Below, piece by piece: positions 61,181 through 64,000 of a stretch of DNA of 64,000 nt (position 1 is the first letter of the stretch; each line of letters opens with the position of its first letter). Source of the DNA: Adiantum capillus-veneris (lineage: Eukaryota > Streptophyta > Polypodiopsida > Polypodiales > Pteridaceae); NCBI GenBank assembly GCA_014529385.2, contig CM043959.1, positions 7,615,026 to 7,679,025 on the forward strand, given 5' to 3'. The position numbers and the translations under genes were made by a program. Below the pieces are notes generated by a model, which saw nothing but the letters and a program-made list of their open reading frames with translations, did not search any database and was not told the DNA's origin.

Positions 61181-63968
61181 ATCCACTCTTCAAATCAATC
61201 CGGCTAAAAAAGAGGATCATTGTAGTCTATCGAGTATATTATCAGATCCGAAACGCGCCGGGAGACGTCTACAAGACAGCCTTTCGGACGACTTTTGGGT
61301 TATTTGAGCTTTTGGTGATGCCTTTTGGCCTAACCAATGCTCCTGCGACATTTAACCGGATGATGGATACGACTTTTCGAGAGTACAAACTAATTGTTGA
61401 CACTTTCTTTGACAACAACATTGTTTTCTCCAAGGATGAGGCAGAACATAGAGATCATCTGCTTCAAGTCTTTCAGATATTACGAGATCACAAGTTAGAG
61501 ATTAATGCGAAGAAAAGTGAATTTTTCCTACCAGAGATACACTTTTTGGGTGTCAACTTTTTGGGTGTCAGCAACAGGAGTGCATATGGATCCGGCCAAG
61601 ATAGACACTATCCGTGATTGGCCCGATTTGAAGAATGTCCATGAAGTTAGAAGCTTCTAGGGATTGTGTTCCTACTACAAGCGGTTCATTAGAAAGTTTG
61701 CAGAGGTTGCTTCCCCTTTGCATATCTTGACACAGAAAGGAGTCCCTTTCTCGTGGGGACCCACAGAAGTGACTGCCTTTCAGGAATTGAAACAGAATTT
61801 GACTACAAAACCAGTTTTTGACTTTGCCGGATTTGCAAAAGTCGTTTGAACTATATTGTGATACTTGTGGTCGTAGTCTAGATGCGGTCTTACCGCAAGA
61901 AGGTGAAGGTCATTGCCTTTGAGAGCCGATTGTTTTCAAGGCCGGAATTGACAGCACAACTTTGTGAGAAAGAGCTTTTGGCAGCTATCCATGCTCTTAT
62001 TCAGTGGCGACATTAAATACTCGATCCACTCTTCAAATCAATCATGCTAAAACACGAGGATCCCTGTAGTCTGTCGAGTATATCATCAGATCCAAATCGC
62101 GTCGGGAGACGTCTACAAAACAGCCTTTCGGACGACTTTTGGATTATTTGAGCTTTTGGTGATGCCTTTTGGCCTAACCAATGCTCCTGCGACATTTAAC
62201 CGGATGATGGATACGATTTTTCGAGAGTACAAACTAATTGTTGGCACTTTCTTTGACGACAACATTGTTTTCTCCAAGGATGAGGCAAAACATAGAGATC
62301 ATCTGCTTCAAGTCTTTCAGGCATTACCAGATCACAAGTTAGAGATTAATGCGAAGAAAAGTGAATTTTTCCTACCAGAGACACTTTTTGGGTGTCAGCA
62401 GCAGGAGTGCATATGGATCCGGCCAAGATAGACACTATCCGTGATTGGCCCGATTTGAAGAATGTCCATGAAGTTAGAAGCTTCTAGGGATTGTGTTCCT
62501 ACTACAGGCGGTTCATTAGAAAGTTTGCAGAGGTTGCTTCCCCTTTGCATATCTTGACACAGAAAGGAGTCCCTTTCTCGTGGGGACCCACAGAAGTGAC
62601 TGCCTTTCAGGAATTGAAACAGAATTTGACTACAAAACCAGTTTTTGACTTGGCCTGATTTGCAAAAGTCGTTTGAAGTATATTGTGATACTTGTGGTCG
62701 TAGTCTAGATGCGGTCTTAATGCAAGAAGGCCAATGTCATTGCCTATGAGAGCCGATTGTTTTCAAGGCCGGAATTGACAGCACAAATTTGTGAGAAAGA
62801 GCTTTTGGCAGGTATCCATGCTCTTATTCAGTGGCGACATTACCTACTCGATCCACTCTTCAAATCAATCCTGCTAAAACACGAGGATCGTTGTAGTCTG
62901 TCGAGTATATCATCAGATCCGAAACGCGCCGGGAGACGTCTACAAGACAGCCTTTCGGACGACTTTTGGGTTATTTGAGCTTTTGGTGATGCCTTTTGGC
63001 CTAACCAATGCTCCTGCGACATTTAACCGGATGATGGATACGATTTTTCGAGAGTACAAACTAATTGTTGGCACTTTCTTTGACGACAACATTGTTTTCT
63101 CCAAGGATGAGGCAGAACATAGAGATCATCTGCTTCAAGTCTTTCAGGCATTACAAGATCACAAGTTAGAGATTAATGCGAAGAAAAGTGAATTTTTCCT
63201 ACCAGAGATACACTTTTTGGGTGTCAGCAACAACAAGAGTGCATATGGATCCGGCCAAGATAGACACTATCCGTGATTGGCCCGATTTGAAGAATGTCCA
63301 TGAAGTTAGAAGCTTCTAGGGATTGTGTTCCTACTACAGGCGGTTCATTAGAAAGTTTGCAGAGGTTGCTTCTCCTTTGCATATCTTGACACAGAAAGGA
63401 GTCCCTTTCTCGTGGGGACCCACAGAAGTGACTGCCTTTCAGGAATTGAAACAGAATTTGACTACAAAACCAGTTTTTGACTTTGCCGGATTTGCAAAAG
63501 TCGTTTGAACTATATTGTGATACTTGTCGTCGTAGTCTAGATGCGGTCTTAATGCAAGAAGGCCAATGTCATTGCCTATGAGAGCCGATGTTTTCAAGGC
63601 CGGAATTGATAGCACAAATTTGTGAGAAAGAGCTTTTGGCAGCTATCCATGCTCTTATTCAGTGGCGACATTACCTACTCGAAGCCGATTTTACGGTTTC
63701 CACAGATGATGGGAGTTTACGCTACTTCTTGTCACAGAAGCAGCTATCGGAAAAGCAGCTGCGGTCGGCAAACATCTTGTCACAGTTAACTTCCGGATTG
63801 TCCATGTGCAGGGATAGAAGAAATTGGTGGCAAATACCTTGTCCCGAAAGCCGTTGGTTCTGGCTATTTTCCGCGATACATCATAGGAACTTTAAAGATA
63901 TGGTCGGTCAGTACGCCACAGAACAGATTTCGCATATGTATTCAGTTGAATACAGAAAGGGGAGATAG
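61181..63968 (+). repeat. Tandem repeats of the E2 reverse transcriptase-RNase H segment
   Basis: The segment from just after motif A to HYLL in RNase H recurs three more times. The MPFGLTNAP coding site lies at 60491, 61317, 62161 and 62988 (spacings 826, 844 and 827). Each new copy starts with a 63-64-bp piece (61181-61243, 62024-62087, 62851-62914) that is the reverse complement of the motif A region 60348-60411. Copies are nearly identical but each carries stops or frameshifts. The last one continues past HYLL into the normal RNase H end (ADFTVSTDDGSLRYFLSQKQ), which marks it as the original right edge. Confidence 0.95.
62983..63968 (+). pseudogene. E2 reverse transcriptase-RNase H, last copy with RNase H end
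   Basis: Contains MPFGLTNAPATFNRMMD, FFDDNIVFSKDE, the connection YYRRFIRKFAEVASPLHILT and RNase H from CEKELLAAIHALIQWRHYLL into TDDGSLRYFLSQKQLSEKQ and LTSGLSMC. Family members have an active-site TDH where this has TDD. After 63.9 kb the frame degrades and the window ends before integrase. Confidence 0.8.
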
Positions 63969-64000
63969 TAGCGGACTATTCCATTCGGAATGGCTACTTA

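Larger units (their letters stand above)
51937..64000 (+). mobile_element. Gypsy element E2, runs off the window end
   Basis: The 5' LTR begins TGTCACAAAGTG at 51937 inside the E1 protease. It is interrupted at 52390-54664 by a nested short LTR element and ends at about 54914, just before a perfect initiator-Met primer site. Gag, protease linker and reverse transcriptase follow on +. The internal region is interrupted at 57049-60026 by another LTR element, and the reverse transcriptase-RNase H part is tandemly repeated. The 3' LTR is not in the window. Confidence 0.85.

Noticed and set aside
62013-63022. Minus-strand ORFs reading DDILDRLQ and DLKSG, which suggest a second reverse transcriptase on the other strand
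   Set aside because: They come from the 64-bp inverted pieces at repeat junctions, not from a separate gene.

Overview
This is a eukaryotic window, and the organism is a land plant. The evidence: a GT-AG spliced gene for an NPK1/ANP-type MAP kinase kinase kinase (minus strand, 49.3-47.2 kb), fragments of a plant-type pentatricopeptide-repeat (PPR) gene, and LTR retrotransposons primed by initiator-Met tRNA. Long TC, TG and GA dinucleotide tracts, many nested and decayed retroelements and a Penelope-like element make a large, repeat-rich genome such as that of a fern or another non-flowering plant likely; that last step is inference. No rRNA, tRNA, CRISPR array or prokaryotic gene was seen.

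Layout. 1-0.74 kb (+) is the 3' end of an unrecognised spliced gene whose last intron is almost wholly a TC microsatellite. 0.8-3.65 kb (-) is a complete-looking four-exon gene for an 855-residue protein with transposase-like features, tail-to-tail with the first. 3.7-10 kb is AT-rich, apparently non-coding and rich in TG microsatellites. A possible exon lies at 10.08-10.64 kb, a small inverted-repeat element at 11.7-12.06 kb and a decayed Penelope-like reverse transcriptase at 14.3-15.6 kb.

15.6-35.0 kb is one large Ty3/Gypsy-type element (called G1). It has a 5' LTR, a broken integrase, a retropepsin-like ORF downstream of the integrase, a long AT-rich stretch and a decayed coiled-coil ORF. 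A complete 5.2-kb Copia element (Copia A, minus strand) is inserted in that ORF with a perfect 5-bp target duplication. The 3' end of G1 has been amplified into eight 634-bp tandem units, each holding the last internal bases plus the first 456 bp of the LTR.

35-41 kb is mostly non-coding with PPR pseudogene fragments. 41.0-45.7 kb (+) is a second, older and more damaged copy of the same Copia family (Copia B).

47.2-49.3 kb holds the clearest host gene: nine contiguous exons encoding the kinase end and C-terminal region of an NPK1/ANP protein. Its 5' exons are not in the window. From 49.4 kb onward the sequence is nested Gypsy material on the + strand: a decayed gag (E1), and then a second element (E2) whose 5' LTR is interrupted by a short non-autonomous LTR element with its own target duplication. 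E2's gag-pol is interrupted by a small LTR element carrying a 514-codon Copia-derived ORF. E2's reverse transcriptase-RNase H region is repeated about four times, and each repeat junction carries a 63-64-bp inverted piece of the catalytic motif A region. E2 runs off the window end.

The genes here do not form a pathway. The window is a record of successive insertions around one or two host genes, with several unusual amplification structures.
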